A stretch of DNA of 53,299 nt from an uncultured beta proteobacterium (GTDB lineage: Bacteria > Pseudomonadota > Gammaproteobacteria > Burkholderiales > Burkholderiaceae_C). The notes under the pieces were generated by a model. It worked only from the letters and a program-made list of their open reading frames with translations, ran no database searches and was not told where the DNA came from. Position numbers and translations under genes: made by a program. Shown in pieces: positions 17,186 to 26,090 of this stretch (position 1 is the stretch's first letter; every line of letters begins with the position of its first letter). The DNA lies in contig CAINUX010000131.1 in NCBI GenBank assembly GCA_903853895.1, positions 1-53,299 of the forward strand, given 5' to 3'.

Positions 17186-17199
17186 ATGCATTCCATGCT

Positions 17200-17892
17200 C
17201 TATGTCAAGGCTGCCGCTACGGCCCGCAGAGCGCCGCTGTCGCGGATGTGGATGTGTTCACGTGCCAACACCAGCCAGCCCTCGCGCTCAAATCGCCGCA
17301 GTAATCGGGACACAATTTCTCGCACCGTGCCTAATTCGTCTGCCAATTCCTGGTGCGTCACGGTCAAGTCTTGCCCGCGGCCCAGCAAGGCCGCGGCCAG
17401 GCGTTGGTCCAGCCGCTGGAAGGCTACGGCATCGATCAATCCTGTCAGGTCGGCCATGCGTTCGGCGAACAACCCTAGCACCGCGTCCCGAAAGGCGGGT
17501 GTTTGCAGCCACTGGATGAACACGGGCGGTGGAATCAGCAACAAGCGGGTGGGCTTGGTGGCAACCGCCTGAGCCGAAAGCGGTTGGCTGCGAAACAGGC
17601 AGGCACTGGACGCCAAGCACAACTCACCGGGCACCACCCGGTACAGTTCCAGCGAACGTCCGTCACTGGAGTGGCGCGACACCTTGACCTCTCCTTCGAG
17701 TACCAGCGGAAAACCCTGGCAAGGACTGTTCTCGCTGAAAAGCACCGTGCCGGTTGGAACGGTCAGTGGTCCGAGTGCCGAGCCCAGCTTCTCCAGCGTG
17801 GGCGCTACAAGGGCCAGCGACGGGTATAGCGCAAGGGCCGTCAGCTTTTCGGGACCATTGCCCGTCTGAGAGGGCTCAGACTGCAACCGCAT
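17200..17892 (-). CDS. Crp/Fnr family transcriptional regulator
   Basis: About 230 residues: N-terminal cyclic-nucleotide-binding-like beta barrel (about 30-140) and C-terminal winged helix. The recognition helix contains TVREIVSRLLRRF, with the E-xx-SR pattern that in FNR reads TTGAT half-sites. It lacks the N-terminal cysteine cluster of FNR; cysteines are in SPCQG and in ELCLASSACLF, so any oxygen or NO sensing would differ. The ATG at 17892 is preferred over a TTG at 17907; it overlaps the end of the copZ-like gene by 17 bases. It is a candidate reader of the FNR-like boxes nearby. Confidence 0.85.
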   Translation of the reverse strand: MRLQSEPSQTGNGPEKLTALALYPSLALVAPTLEKLGSALGPLTVPTGTVLFSENSPCQGFPLVLEGEVKVSRHSSDGRSLELYRVVPGELCLASSACLFRSQPLSAQAVATKPTRLLLIPPPVFIQWLQTPAFRDAVLGLFAERMADLTGLIDAVAFQRLDQRLAAALLGRGQDLTVTHQELADELGTVREIVSRLLRRFEREGWLVLAREHIHIRDSGALRAVAAALT

Positions 17893-18073
17893 AACCCTCT
17901 TCGGCAATGGCGTGGGCCAAAGCGTCGCGGGCTTGGGTAGACTCCACCTCTACACGGTTTTGGAGGCGGTCAATCTGGACCCTGGCCAGCGGGTCCACCT
18001 GCTGTACCGCTCGGGTCACGGCTTTTTCACAATGGCCACAGGTCATGCCGGTTACGGTAAATACTTGGTTCAT
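17876..18073 (-). CDS. copZ: CopZ-like heavy-metal chaperone
   Basis: 65 residues forming a single heavy-metal-associated domain with the GMTCGHC metal-binding motif near residue 8. Such proteins carry Cu(I) to P-type ATPases; the divergently placed copA gene is the obvious partner. It begins at ATG 18073 (NQVFTVTGM). Its 3' end overlaps the Crp/Fnr-type gene by 17 bases, so chaperone and regulator are probably cotranscribed. Confidence 0.88.
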   Translation of the reverse strand: MNQVFTVTGMTCGHCEKAVTRAVQQVDPLARVQIDRLQNRVEVESTQARDALAHAIAEEGYAVAV

Positions 18074-18162
18074 GGAATGTCCTTGCGCAATGATGAGGAT
18101 TGAGGAGCATAGTCTGATCCTTGCCACCAGGAGAAGATCCTGTGTATCCACGCACCGTTCAT

Positions 18163-18176
18163 TTGATTTCCGTCAA
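18163..18176. promoter_or_regulatory. FNR/ANR-type box upstream of copA
   Basis: TTGAT TTCC GTCAA, nine of ten matches to TTGAT-N4-ATCAA, 44 bases before the copA start. It could also serve the divergent copZ-like gene, 90 bases away. Confidence 0.6.
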
Positions 18177-18220
18177 GTGTTGATAAATCCTTGCCAGGAA
18201 GCCCCAGGCTTCAAAATCTG

Positions 18221-20524
18221 ATGACTGACCTCAACACCACGACTTTCCCCAGCGCCGTCGACATTGGTATCGGCGGCATGACCTGTGCGTCCTGCGTGGG
18301 CCGCGTCGAGCGGGCCCTTAAAAAAGTGCCTGGCGTCACCAATGCCACCGTCAACCTGGCAACCGAATCGGCGCGTATCGCTTTCAGCGGTGACGGCAGC
18401 ATGGAAGCCCGGCTGCGGCGCGCCGTGCGCGATGCTGGCTACGAGCCCCGTACGCCGGCGCAAATGGACGCGGTGGATGACATCTCAACCTGGGCCGGCT
18501 TTGGTCCGGTGGCGCTGGGCCTGTTGCTGTCGGCGCCGCTCGCTTTGCCCATGCTGGGTGACTTGCTGGGTCGGCACTGGATGCTGCCGGCCTGGGTGCA
18601 GTTTCTGCTGGCAACACCGGTGCAATTCGTTTTGGGTGCACGCTTCTACAAAGCCGGCTGGCACGCCCTCGTGGCACGCACTGGCAATATGGATTTACTG
18701 GTGTCCATCGGCACCACGGCGGGCTGGGCGCTTTCGGTGTGGTTGTGGCTCAGCGCGACAGATGGTGCCATGGTGCACCTCTACTTTGAAGGCTCGGCGG
18801 TAGTTATCACACTGGTGTTGCTGGGCAAGTGGCTGGAGGCCCGCGCCAAGCGCCAAACCACCTCTGCCATCCGTGCCCTGCATGCGCTGCGCCCAGAGAC
18901 CGCGCACTTGATAGGATTGGACGGCGAGGTGGATGTGCCCATCGCAGAAGTCTTGCTAGGGGACCGCCTGGTGGTCAAGCCTGGCGAACGTTTCCCGGTG
19001 GATGGCACGCTGCAGGAGGGTCAGACCCAGGTCGACGAATCCATGTTGACGGGGGAGCCTTTGCCAGTGCCCAAGGAAGTCGGCCACAAGCTCACCGGTG
19101 GGTCCATCAATGGCGACGGCCGCGTTGTGCTCCAGGTCACCGCCGTTGGGGGTGACACCGTGCTGTCCCACATCATCCGGCTGGTCGAAGACGCCCAGGC
19201 GGCCAAGGCCCCCATTCAGCGGCTGGTGGACCAGGTCAGCGCCGTCTTCGTACCCGTGGTGCTGGTACTGGCGTTGGCCACGCTGCTGGCCTGGTGGTTC
19301 ACCGGCCATCCGTTTGAGACGGCCGTGATCCATGCAGTGGCCGTGCTGGTGATTGCCTGCCCCTGTGCCCTGGGCCTGGCAACACCGGCCGCGATCATGG
19401 CGGGCACGGGTGTGGCCGCCCAATACGGCATCCTGATCAAGGATGCCCAGGCACTGGAAAGGGCGCACAAGGTTGACGTGGTGGCCTTCGACAAGACGGG
19501 CACGCTGACGTTGGGGCAGCCACAACTGACGAACCTGTTGGTCCCCGGTTCGCAAATGCCAGACCATGATGGAGCCTCGCCGGAGGACGACATTCTGCGC
19601 ATTGCCGCCAGTTTGCAAAGCGGCAGCGAACATCCGTTGGCGCGCGCCATGGTCACTGCGGCACAACACAAGAACTTCACCATTGAATCCCCTGAAGCCA
19701 TGCGCGCCGTCCCAGGCAAAGGCAGCGAAGGCGTTGTAGGTGACGCCACCTATTGCATCGGCAGCTTGCGCTGGATGGAGGAACTGGGAGTGGATCTGGG
19801 CGACCTGGGAGCCCAGTCGCTTGAACAACAGGCGCAGGGCGCCACAGTGTCGGCAATTGCCGAGCGCACGGGCCCGGACGCCGCTGGCCCCTACGTCCTG
19901 CGGGCATTGCTCGCATTTGGTGATGAGCCCAAGCCCGGCGCACTCGAAGCCCTGGCCGCGCTGCGGGCGCGGGGCATCAAGACCGTCATGGTCTCCGGTG
20001 ACAACCGGGGCGCCGCCGAGGCCATGGCCCGCCGCCTGGGCCTGCGACCGGAGGACGGCGAGGTGATGGCCGAGGTGCTTCCCGGCGACAAGGCCGCGCT
20101 GGTGGCCCGGCTCAAGCTCGGAGGCCACACCGTCGCCATGGTCGGTGACGGGGTCAACGACGCACCGGCGCTGGCCGCTGCCGATGTGGGTTTGGCCATG
20201 GGTACGGGAACCGACGTGGCCATGCATGCGGCGGGCATCACCTTGATGCGCGGGGATGTGGGGCTGGTCGCCGCGGCACTGGATATTTCTGACCGCACGG
20301 TGGCCAAAATACGGCAAAACCTGTTTTGGGCGTTTGCCTACAACGTAGCCGGCATTCCGCTGGCGGCCCTGGGGTATTTGAATCCGGTGGTGGCGGGCGC
20401 AGCCATGGCGCTGAGTTCGGTCAGTGTGATGACCAATGCGCTCTTGCTTAAGCGTTGGAAGCCTTGCGCTCCCGATCCTTACGCCGGGCATCCAGGTGCC
20501 ACGCCAAAAAAGGCAACAAAATAA
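18221..20524 (+). CDS. copA: Copper-exporting P1B-type ATPase
   Basis: 767 residues. One N-terminal heavy-metal-associated domain (about 10-80) with GMTCASC; eight membrane helices; the CPC ion-binding motif at residues 380-382; phosphorylation motif DKTGT with Asp424; actuator TGEP motif; hinge [10 protein letters not shown]; and the final-helix motifs [15 protein letters not shown] and [15 protein letters not shown], diagnostic of Cu(I) transport. It moves Cu(I) out of the cytoplasm, for tolerance or for cytochrome oxidase assembly; an upstream FNR-like box favours a role with low-oxygen oxidases. The last 77 bases overlap the convergent small gene at 20448. Confidence 0.95.
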   Translation: MTDLNTTTFPSAVDIGIGGMTCASCVGRVERALKKVPGVTNATVNLATESARIAFSGDGSMEARLRRAVRDAGYEPRTPAQMDAVDDISTWAGFGPVALGLLLSAPLALPMLGDLLGRHWMLPAWVQFLLATPVQFVLGARFYKAGWHALVARTGNMDLLVSIGTTAGWALSVWLWLSATDGAMVHLYFEGSAVVITLVLLGKWLEARAKRQTTSAIRALHALRPETAHLIGLDGEVDVPIAEVLLGDRLVVKPGERFPVDGTLQEGQTQVDESMLTGEPLPVPKEVGHKLTGGSINGDGRVVLQVTAVGGDTVLSHIIRLVEDAQAAKAPIQRLVDQVSAVFVPVVLVLALATLLAWWFTGHPFETAVIHAVAVLVIACPCALGLATPAAIMAGTGVAAQYGILIKDAQALERAHKVDVVAFDKTGTLTLGQPQLTNLLVPGSQMPDHDGASPEDDILRIAASLQSGSEHPLARAMVTAAQHKNFTIESPEAMRAVPGKGSEGVVGDATYCIGSLRWMEELGVDLGDLGAQSLEQQAQGATVSAIAERTGPDAAGPYVLRALLAFGDEPKPGALEALAALRARGIKTVMVSGDNRGAAEAMARRLGLRPEDGEVMAEVLPGDKAALVARLKLGGHTVAMVGDGVNDAPALAAADVGLAMGTGTDVAMHAAGITLMRGDVGLVAAALDISDRTVAKIRQNLFWAFAYNVAGIPLAALGYLNPVVAGAAMALSSVSVMTNALLLKRWKPCAPDPYAGHPGATPKKATK

Positions 20525-20849
20525 TCGAGCCCGGTAGGGCCCAGATAATCAGGTAGGGGTAAACGGCGGATGCCGCCCGCAGCATGTGCTGCAGCTCCTC
20601 GCGGTCCTGGGCCGACCATTTGCTGCCGTTGCGCGGTTTCATCAGCAACGGAATGGCGCCCTTGATTTTTCCCAGTTCGTGGCGCATGCGGTTTTTCTCC
20701 CGGCTGTTGCTCGCTAGAAACGAGCCAAACCACCGGGGTGCCCGCTTCATGCGCGACTGGTAGGACACGGTTTTGTCCGGATCAAATACCGGCGCTACGT
20801 CTGACGCTAGCGGCTTGGTCGGAATTTTTGTTGGATCAGGGGTTCCCAT
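20448..20849 (-). CDS. LETM1-like small membrane protein
   Basis: About 133 residues. A charged N-terminal part is followed by an acidic/basic helix ([17 protein letters not shown]) and one hydrophobic segment [20 protein letters not shown], then a basic tail. The WALPG..LLP.L pattern resembles the membrane segment of LETM1-type proteins. Start ATG 20849 (or 20867, which overlaps the YqjK-like stop). It is the last gene of the yqj-type unit and its final 77 bases overlap the copA 3' end on the other strand. The LETM1 relation is tentative. Confidence 0.6.
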   Translation of the reverse strand: MGTPDPTKIPTKPLASDVAPVFDPDKTVSYQSRMKRAPRWFGSFLASNSREKNRMRHELGKIKGAIPLLMKPRNGSKWSAQDREELQHMLRAASAVYPYLIIWALPGSIILLPFLAWHLDARRKDRERKASNA

Positions 20850-20856
20850 GTGCGAA

Positions 20857-21159
20857 TTATCCGGCATGGATCCATTCGCGCAACCGTGTCCAACTGCGCC
20901 ACGCCGAGTAGCCCCAACGCAGGGATCGCAACACCGCCCGTGGCCGCCATACCAGTAGCGCGACGACCATCACGGAGACCACCCCTGGATGAGCGGTCAA
21001 CCACTGCCCTGCCTGGTGCAAGACGGCACGGCTGCGATCGACCAACTGCAATGCGCCGCCCAACGGGGCCAGTTCTCGTGCCAGTTGCGTGCGCTGGACG
21101 CTGATGCGCTCACGCAAGCGTCCGCGCGCCACATACAACTCAATCAGGCGATCGTCCAT
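20857..21159 (-). CDS. YqjK-like protein
   Basis: 100 residues: an N-terminal coiled-coil-like helix (RGRLRERISVQRTQLARELAPL), a short membrane segment (VVSVMVVALLVW) and a Trp/Arg-rich tail. Size, layout and position after a YqjE-like gene fit YqjK. The start overlaps the upstream yqjE-like gene by 20 bases, implying coupled translation. Function unknown. Confidence 0.7.
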   Translation of the reverse strand: MDDRLIELYVARGRLRERISVQRTQLARELAPLGGALQLVDRSRAVLHQAGQWLTAHPGVVSVMVVALLVWRPRAVLRSLRWGYSAWRSWTRLREWIHAG

Positions 21160-21544
21160 GGCCAGATGCCGCTTTGAGTTGGCGCAAGTCTTCTTGCAGT
21201 TCGGCCAGACTGGCGTTGAACAGGGGTTCGGACTGCTTGGAGCCGTTGCGCATTGCAGAGAAAAAGTACAGGGCTAGCGCCCAGACCAGCGCGCCCGAAA
21301 ATGCCACCACCAGCAGGCGCTGCTCCCAGAACAGCAGGGCCAGGCCGATAACGGTCAACACCACGCCCAAACCAACGCAAAACAGGAGTGCCTGCGCCAA
21401 CATGAGCTGGCGCATCGCCGTGATCCGCGCGACCTCGAGTTCGTTGCCAAGCAGTTCCAGCCGTGTCTGACCAAGGGCCAGCAGGGTGATGGCTTTGTCC
21501 CGGGCGGCACCCCACACGCCGCCACCGCTTTGCGGGTTTTGCAT
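21140..21544 (-). CDS. YqjE-like (phage holin family III-type) membrane protein
   Basis: 134 residues with a first amphipathic helix and two adjacent transmembrane helices (about 47-70 and 75-97), then a charged tail. This is the organisation of YqjE, classed with the holin superfamily by similarity but found in ordinary chromosomal operons. Neighbours on both sides are YqjD- and YqjK-like, which confirms the assignment. No lysis genes are present. Confidence 0.75.
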   Translation of the reverse strand: MQNPQSGGGVWGAARDKAITLLALGQTRLELLGNELEVARITAMRQLMLAQALLFCVGLGVVLTVIGLALLFWEQRLLVVAFSGALVWALALYFFSAMRNGSKQSEPLFNASLAELQEDLRQLKAASGHGRSPD

Positions 21545-21563
21545 GCCGTGCAGTCAGGTCGCT

Positions 21564-21884
21564 CTAGCGACGGCCCAAAATGATGCCGATCAAAAAGCCC
21601 ACACCCACACCAATGCCCACGGCCTGCCAAGGCGACTCGTGAACGTAGTCGTCTGCGGCGCGCGCCGCGGCGCGGGTCTTGTCGATCAAGGCGGCTTCTG
21701 CCGCGTCCAGGCGGATGCGCGCGCCCAGCAGACGGTCCTGAATGCGCACGCGCAGGTTGGCAATCTTTTCGCCGGTCTGGTCTGCGGTGGCCTTCAGTAT
21801 TTCTTCGGCATCGGCAATGACGGCCCGGATATCGCTCACCAACTTTTCCTGGGAGCTCAAGCTAGAGGTTTGGGATTCAGACAC
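21564..21884 (-). CDS. YqjD/ElaB-type ribosome- and membrane-associated protein (DUF883)
   Basis: 106 residues: a long soluble helix (about 10-80) and a C-terminal hydrophobic anchor with the family pattern HESPWQAVGIGVGVGFLIGIILGRR split around the glycine-rich helix. In E. coli YqjD and ElaB tether ribosomes to the membrane in stationary phase. First gene of a four-gene unit with the YqjE-, YqjK- and LETM1-like genes, all close or overlapping. Confidence 0.88.
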   Translation of the reverse strand: MSESQTSSLSSQEKLVSDIRAVIADAEEILKATADQTGEKIANLRVRIQDRLLGARIRLDAAEAALIDKTRAAARAADDYVHESPWQAVGIGVGVGFLIGIILGRR

Positions 21885-21971
21885 GGTGAACCTTTCATAA
21901 AAAATTTCGGATCGGGTTCAAAGGGTAGCAGATTCGAAGCACCGGCGGTCAGTCTTCTAACTGTCGATTCT

Positions 21972-21985
21972 TTGACTTGCATCAT
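21972..21985. promoter_or_regulatory. FNR-like box upstream of the hemerythrin gene
   Basis: TTGAC TTGC ATCAT, eight of ten matches to TTGAT-N4-ATCAA, 76 bases before the hemerythrin-like start and 87 bases before the yqjD-like start on the other strand. Confidence 0.4.
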
Positions 21986-22061
21986 GGCAAAAGGGCTCGG
22001 GTAGAGTCACCGTTAGGGCAAGGGTCGGCACAGATCCACGTTAACCCATTCGGAGACCGCC

Positions 22062-22658
22062 ATGAAGCCTACGAGCCTGCAAACCATCCGCGACGAGCAC
22101 GCGACCCTGGCCGCCATGCTGAGGTCCATGCGCATGTTGATCGCGCGTGGCCCCGGAGACAGTCCACAGCAATTTTTTGATGTGCTGCGGGCCATGCTGT
22201 TCTACATCGACGAGTTTCCCGAGCGCCTGCACCACACCAAGGAGTCGGAGTTACTGTTTCCCTGTGTGGTGCGGGCAGCGCCCGAACTTCAGGAACTTGT
22301 GGCAAGGCTGGACCGTGACCACCAGAACGGTGAAAGAGTCGTACGCGAGCTGCAGCACCTGCTTTTGGCTTGGGAGCTATTGGGTGAATCCCGCATGGCC
22401 GCGTTTGTGTCCGCGTCCCAACACTATCTGGACTTCTACCTGGAACATATGCAGCTGGAAGAAACCGTGATCCTGCCCGAGGCTGAAAAGTTGCTCAGTG
22501 AAGATGACTGGCGTGCGCTCGACGCCGCGTTCAAGGAAAACACCGATCCGCTCGGCGGAAAGTACCCGCCGAACCCAGCCTACGACCGGCTCTTCACCCG
22601 CATCGTGCTGAAGGCACGCATTCCAGTGGGCCTGGGCGATTCCACGAGCGCGACCTAG
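22062..22658 (+). CDS. Hemerythrin domain protein
   Basis: 198 residues with a hemerythrin HHE cation-binding domain (about residues 8-145): IRDEHATL near the start, HHTKESELLFP, DHQNGERVV and YLEHMQLEETVILPEAE supply the His/Glu ligands expected for a di-iron site. Such proteins bind O2 or NO or protect against nitrosative damage (compare YtfE/DnrN). The C-terminal ~50 residues are outside the domain. The FNR-like box upstream and NnrS/NnrU nearby fit an NO or oxygen role. Confidence 0.85.
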   Translation: MKPTSLQTIRDEHATLAAMLRSMRMLIARGPGDSPQQFFDVLRAMLFYIDEFPERLHHTKESELLFPCVVRAAPELQELVARLDRDHQNGERVVRELQHLLLAWELLGESRMAAFVSASQHYLDFYLEHMQLEETVILPEAEKLLSEDDWRALDAAFKENTDPLGGKYPPNPAYDRLFTRIVLKARIPVGLGDSTSAT

Positions 22659-22672
22659 TGCCGAGCGTGCCG

Positions 22673-23875
22673 CTAGTTCTTTCGCTTGACCACCGCGTTG
22701 CGCTTGGCATCCTCGGGCCGCGCGAAGGTCACCACGCCATTGCTGACCTTGCCCATGACCAGCATGTTTTGTGAGATGGCATCCTTGTCGTTGAGACTGA
22801 ACGGGTGTTCATAGGTCGCCACGACCCCGTAGTACACGCGTGACATGTTCTCCAGTGCGGCCTTCAGTTTGGGTCCCGCCACATTTCCATCGCGAATGCC
22901 GAACAGTGAGAAAGCCAGCAGGTAGGTGGTGTCATAGGCCTGTGCAGCGGCCATCGGAACCGCCATGGGCTTGTTGAATTTGCGTTTGTACGCGGTCAGA
23001 AAAGAGGCCCTGCGCTCATTGCTGGGCTCGGCGATAAAGGTCTGCGCCATCATCGCGCCCTCTGCGGCTTCCTTGGCGCCGTTGATAAAAAACGGGAACG
23101 ACAGCGGCCAGGCGCCCACCTGGGGAACCTTCCACTTCAGGTCTTTTCGTCCATTCGCAATCACTGCGTTTTCTGAACCCACCGTGTAGCTGAAAACCAC
23201 ATCGGCACCTGCGTCGCGCGCCGCCTGCAGGTCATCCCGCAGATCCTTGACGCCCAGCGCGAAGCGCGCCACGTGCACCGCCTTGAGGTTTTTGGCCGCC
23301 AGCGCAGCCTCCACATCCTTCAGACCTGCGTCGCCATAACCCGTGGTGTCGGCAAAAATCGCGACCTTGGTCCAGCCGCGCTTGATGATGTCCTCCACCA
23401 CATACGGTGCCTGGATGGCGTCGCGTGCGGAGGTGCGAAAAATGTAGCTCTCCGGGGCCGGGTACTTGGCCGTCAGTGGCGAGCCGGTCGCGCAGGGAAT
23501 GATCAATGGAAGTTTGGCGGTCTGGAAAACTTCCAGTGATTTCTGCGCCACACCGGTGTTGCAGAAGCCGATAGTCGCTACCACGCCTGTAGCCACCAGT
23601 TCCTGCGAGCCTTTGAGGCCCACGTCCGGGTTGCCCTGGTCGTCCTTGATCACCAGCTCGTACGGTCGTCCCATATAGCCGCCGACGGCGTTGATCTCTT
23701 CGACCGCCAGTTGAACGCCCTGCAGCATCAGAATGCCAAAGTCTGACGAGGGACCGGTGAACGGCCCGATGACCCCGATTTTCAAGGTTTGCCCGGATTG
23801 GGCCTGCACACCCAGGGCCATGCACAGCGTTGCTGTGCCCACTATCGCCGTGATCCAACGCTTTGTAGCCTGCAT
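22673..23875 (-). CDS. ABC transporter substrate-binding protein, branched-chain amino acid (Leu/Ile/Val) type
   Basis: 400 residues with a cleavable signal peptide (about 1-25, ALGVQAQ). The mature part has the type I periplasmic-binding fold: IGVIGPFTGPSSDFG, then EEINAVGGYMGRPYELV. It would bind an amino acid, aromatic acid or similar small molecule in the periplasm. No permease or ATPase genes are adjacent, so it is an orphan here; the window holds a second such protein at 36194. Confidence 0.88.
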   Translation of the reverse strand: MQATKRWITAIVGTATLCMALGVQAQSGQTLKIGVIGPFTGPSSDFGILMLQGVQLAVEEINAVGGYMGRPYELVIKDDQGNPDVGLKGSQELVATGVVATIGFCNTGVAQKSLEVFQTAKLPLIIPCATGSPLTAKYPAPESYIFRTSARDAIQAPYVVEDIIKRGWTKVAIFADTTGYGDAGLKDVEAALAAKNLKAVHVARFALGVKDLRDDLQAARDAGADVVFSYTVGSENAVIANGRKDLKWKVPQVGAWPLSFPFFINGAKEAAEGAMMAQTFIAEPSNERRASFLTAYKRKFNKPMAVPMAAAQAYDTTYLLAFSLFGIRDGNVAGPKLKAALENMSRVYYGVVATYEHPFSLNDKDAISQNMLVMGKVSNGVVTFARPEDAKRNAVVKRKN

Positions 23876-24010
23876 GGTCTGTCTTCGCTTTCTGTGTTAG
23901 CGGGCCAGTCTAGGCGGATTGTCTGCACCCGGCTCCGTGGTTTACCCTGAGAGCGGACGCTGTAGTCAGGTCCTTGTCAGGCCGGAAGGAATAAGGTTAA
24001 AACGCCCTGT

Positions 24011-24055
24011 AGCCCTGGTGAAAAGGGCCTATTGCGCTATATAAATGGTAGCAAA
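24011..24055 (+). repeat. 45-base dispersed repeat, copy 6
   Basis: AGCCCTGGTGAAAA, then ATTGCGCTATATAAATGGTAGCAA. It lies in the 284-base divergent gap between the binding-protein and MFS genes, where I see nothing else of note. Confidence 0.65.
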
Positions 24056-24159
24056 CATTATCCACCCAGCCCTTGCCAACGGCGGTGGACACGCCGTCCG
24101 TCCGAGTCGCGGGCCATGCCGCAGAATGCAGACTGTTTGTTTTTAGTGAGAAGCTTGTT

Positions 24160-25341
24160 TTGAATCCTTTGCCGCATGTGTGGGGGCTGGCGCTGACACT
24201 CTCCCTGGGGGCCGCGGTATCTCTGGGCATCACCCGCTTTGCCTATGGCTTGTTGTTGCCCGCCATGCGCACGGACCTGGGGTGGACCTACACGCTGGCT
24301 GGCGCCATGAACACGGCCAACGCCCTGGGCTACTTTCTGGGTGCGTTGATGACGCCCTGGCTCATGAAGCGTATGGGTGCCAGCACATTACTGTGGGGAG
24401 GCGCTCTTCTGGCCAGCGTTTTTATGGGCTTGAGCGGATTCTTTACTACAACCGAGCCTTTGTTGGTCCAGCGGTTGCTGGCAGGCGTGGCCAGCGCATT
24501 TGTCTTCATTGCGGGCGGTCTCCTGGCGGCACGCCTGGGTGCACGTGAACCTTCGCACGGTGGTTTCTTGATCGGTCTGTATTACGGCGGTACTGGCTGG
24601 GGCATTGCGCTGTCAGCGGTGTTGGTGCCCTGGGTGCTGGAGCAGGCGGCTGGCCAAGCGCACGGCTGGCGCTGGGCCTGGTGGATCTTGGCCTTGGTGT
24701 GTCTGCTGGCCAGTGCGGCGCTGCTGTGGCCCGCGCGCGTGATGGCGCAAACCCCTGCGCCCCTGCCATTGGACGGCGCTGTGCCGGTGCAATTTCGTTG
24801 GCGGCAGTTTGGCTTTGCGCTGGCGGGCTACACCCTGTTTGGCATGGGCTATATCGGCTACATGACCTTTGTGGTGGCGCTGTTGCGTGAGCAGGGCAGT
24901 AGTGCACAGGCGGTCACCGTGTTTTACGGAGTGCTGGGTCTGGCCGTGGTCGCGGCCTCCCGAATCTGGGCGGGGCTGCTGGACCGTTACAAGAACGGCC
25001 GGGCCCTGGCCATCTTGAATGCCTTGCTGGGGGTGGCGACCGTTCTGCCCGCCCTCACCCAGTCCTGGCCCATCGTGCTGGCGTCCGGTCTGTTGTTTGG
25101 CGGGGTGTTCCTGTCGGTTGTGGCGTCCACCACCGCATTGGTTCGGCACAACCTTCCGCAATCGGCGTGGGCGGCGGGCATCAGTGCCTTCACCACGGTG
25201 TTCGCGGCTGGCCAGATTGTGGGCCCAACGGTGGTGGGCTGGATTGCCGACGGTCCCGGCGGCCTGGGCCGCGGACTGGTGGTGTCGGCGTTGGCCTTGT
25301 GGCTGGGTGCTGCACTGGCCTGGCGGCAAAAGGCGTTGTGA
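24160..25341 (+). CDS. MFS transporter, YbfB/YjiJ family
   Basis: About 393 residues with twelve predicted transmembrane helices. The N-terminal pattern GAAVSLGITRFAYGLLLPAM is characteristic of the YbfB/YjiJ group of major facilitators, whose substrates are unknown. A TTG start at 24160 is preferred: it gives NPLPHVWGLALTLSLG, and GAGAAG lies 8 bases upstream; a TTG at 24073 would add 29 poorly conserved residues. There is no ATG in the right place. Confidence 0.8.
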   Translation: MNPLPHVWGLALTLSLGAAVSLGITRFAYGLLLPAMRTDLGWTYTLAGAMNTANALGYFLGALMTPWLMKRMGASTLLWGGALLASVFMGLSGFFTTTEPLLVQRLLAGVASAFVFIAGGLLAARLGAREPSHGGFLIGLYYGGTGWGIALSAVLVPWVLEQAAGQAHGWRWAWWILALVCLLASAALLWPARVMAQTPAPLPLDGAVPVQFRWRQFGFALAGYTLFGMGYIGYMTFVVALLREQGSSAQAVTVFYGVLGLAVVAASRIWAGLLDRYKNGRALAILNALLGVATVLPALTQSWPIVLASGLLFGGVFLSVVASTTALVRHNLPQSAWAAGISAFTTVFAAGQIVGPTVVGWIADGPGGLGRGLVVSALALWLGAALAWRQKAL

Positions 25342-25470
25342 CGGGCTATTCACTGTAGCCTGTCGTCCCCATCGTCTGGAAATACCCGGTATATCGGCCT
25401 TTATTTTCGCGATGACCGGTTTCCCGGGTCTCGATACTGGGTGCATCCACTGACTGATAGGGGATGTGCC

Positions 25471-26031
25471 ATGCAGATCGACCGCTACAACCATTTATTG
25501 TTCCCACGCGACAGCAGCAACCCGGCGACGAGCGGTAAACAGCCCGCGCCTGCAGCGATAGCCCCAGCACTAGCCCAAGCGCAGCCCGTAGACCTCCCGG
25601 CGCGGGATGTGGAGGGTGCGCAAAGTGGCAGTGTGGTCCTGAAGATCCAGTTGCCCGACAGTGCGGCGCCCGCTGCGGTCTATTCCCACGGTCGCAAGAC
25701 CGCTGGCAGCGATGATCTGGACGCTGCTGTACACAGCAGGGCACGGGACCACCAGCAGGCGGTAGAGCGCAATGTCGGCGTGTTCACCCAGATCACATTG
25801 AACAAAGACGGCGTGCTGGTTGCCAGGCAGCAACCCGCTGGTTCCACCAAAGAACCCGACTTTGTCGCATTGGCCGTTTCGGCCATGCGGGAGTTCAGCG
25901 ATGAGCATGATCGGCAAAAGGTGCGCGGCACCGATGCGACTCCGGCCTCTAACGCTACCCCATCTCAAACGCCATGGACGTCACTTAAAGGACTTCAGCA
26001 GTTTGCTGCCAAGCTCAACATGTTTGCGTAG
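25471..26031 (+). CDS. Hypothetical soluble protein
   Basis: 186 residues, no signal peptide or membrane segment. Ala/Pro/Gln-rich low-complexity stretch at about 20-50, a conserved-looking core around VLKIQLPDSA and NVGVFTQITLNKDGVLVAR, and a C-terminal helix SLKGLQQFAAKLNMF. Start ATG 25471 follows GGGGATG. I do not recognise the family. The coding composition matches its neighbours and it stands alone between the MFS gene and the YceI pair. Confidence 0.6.
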   Translation: MQIDRYNHLLFPRDSSNPATSGKQPAPAAIAPALAQAQPVDLPARDVEGAQSGSVVLKIQLPDSAAPAAVYSHGRKTAGSDDLDAAVHSRARDHQQAVERNVGVFTQITLNKDGVLVARQQPAGSTKEPDFVALAVSAMREFSDEHDRQKVRGTDATPASNATPSQTPWTSLKGLQQFAAKLNMFA

Positions 26032-26090
26032 ACTCGGCCCACCATCACCCGCGCCGACGCATCCAAAGTGCGGCGGCGCGCAAGACCACA

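Noticed and set aside
18956..20491. A 511-codon minus-strand open frame across copA
   Set aside because: Antisense to a well-defined ATPase; no motif, unusual composition (many His and Gln), so a by-product of GC-rich codon use.
21140..21544. Phage holin as evidence of a prophage
   Set aside because: The similarity is that of YqjE; neighbours are YqjD- and YqjK-like and no phage genes are present.
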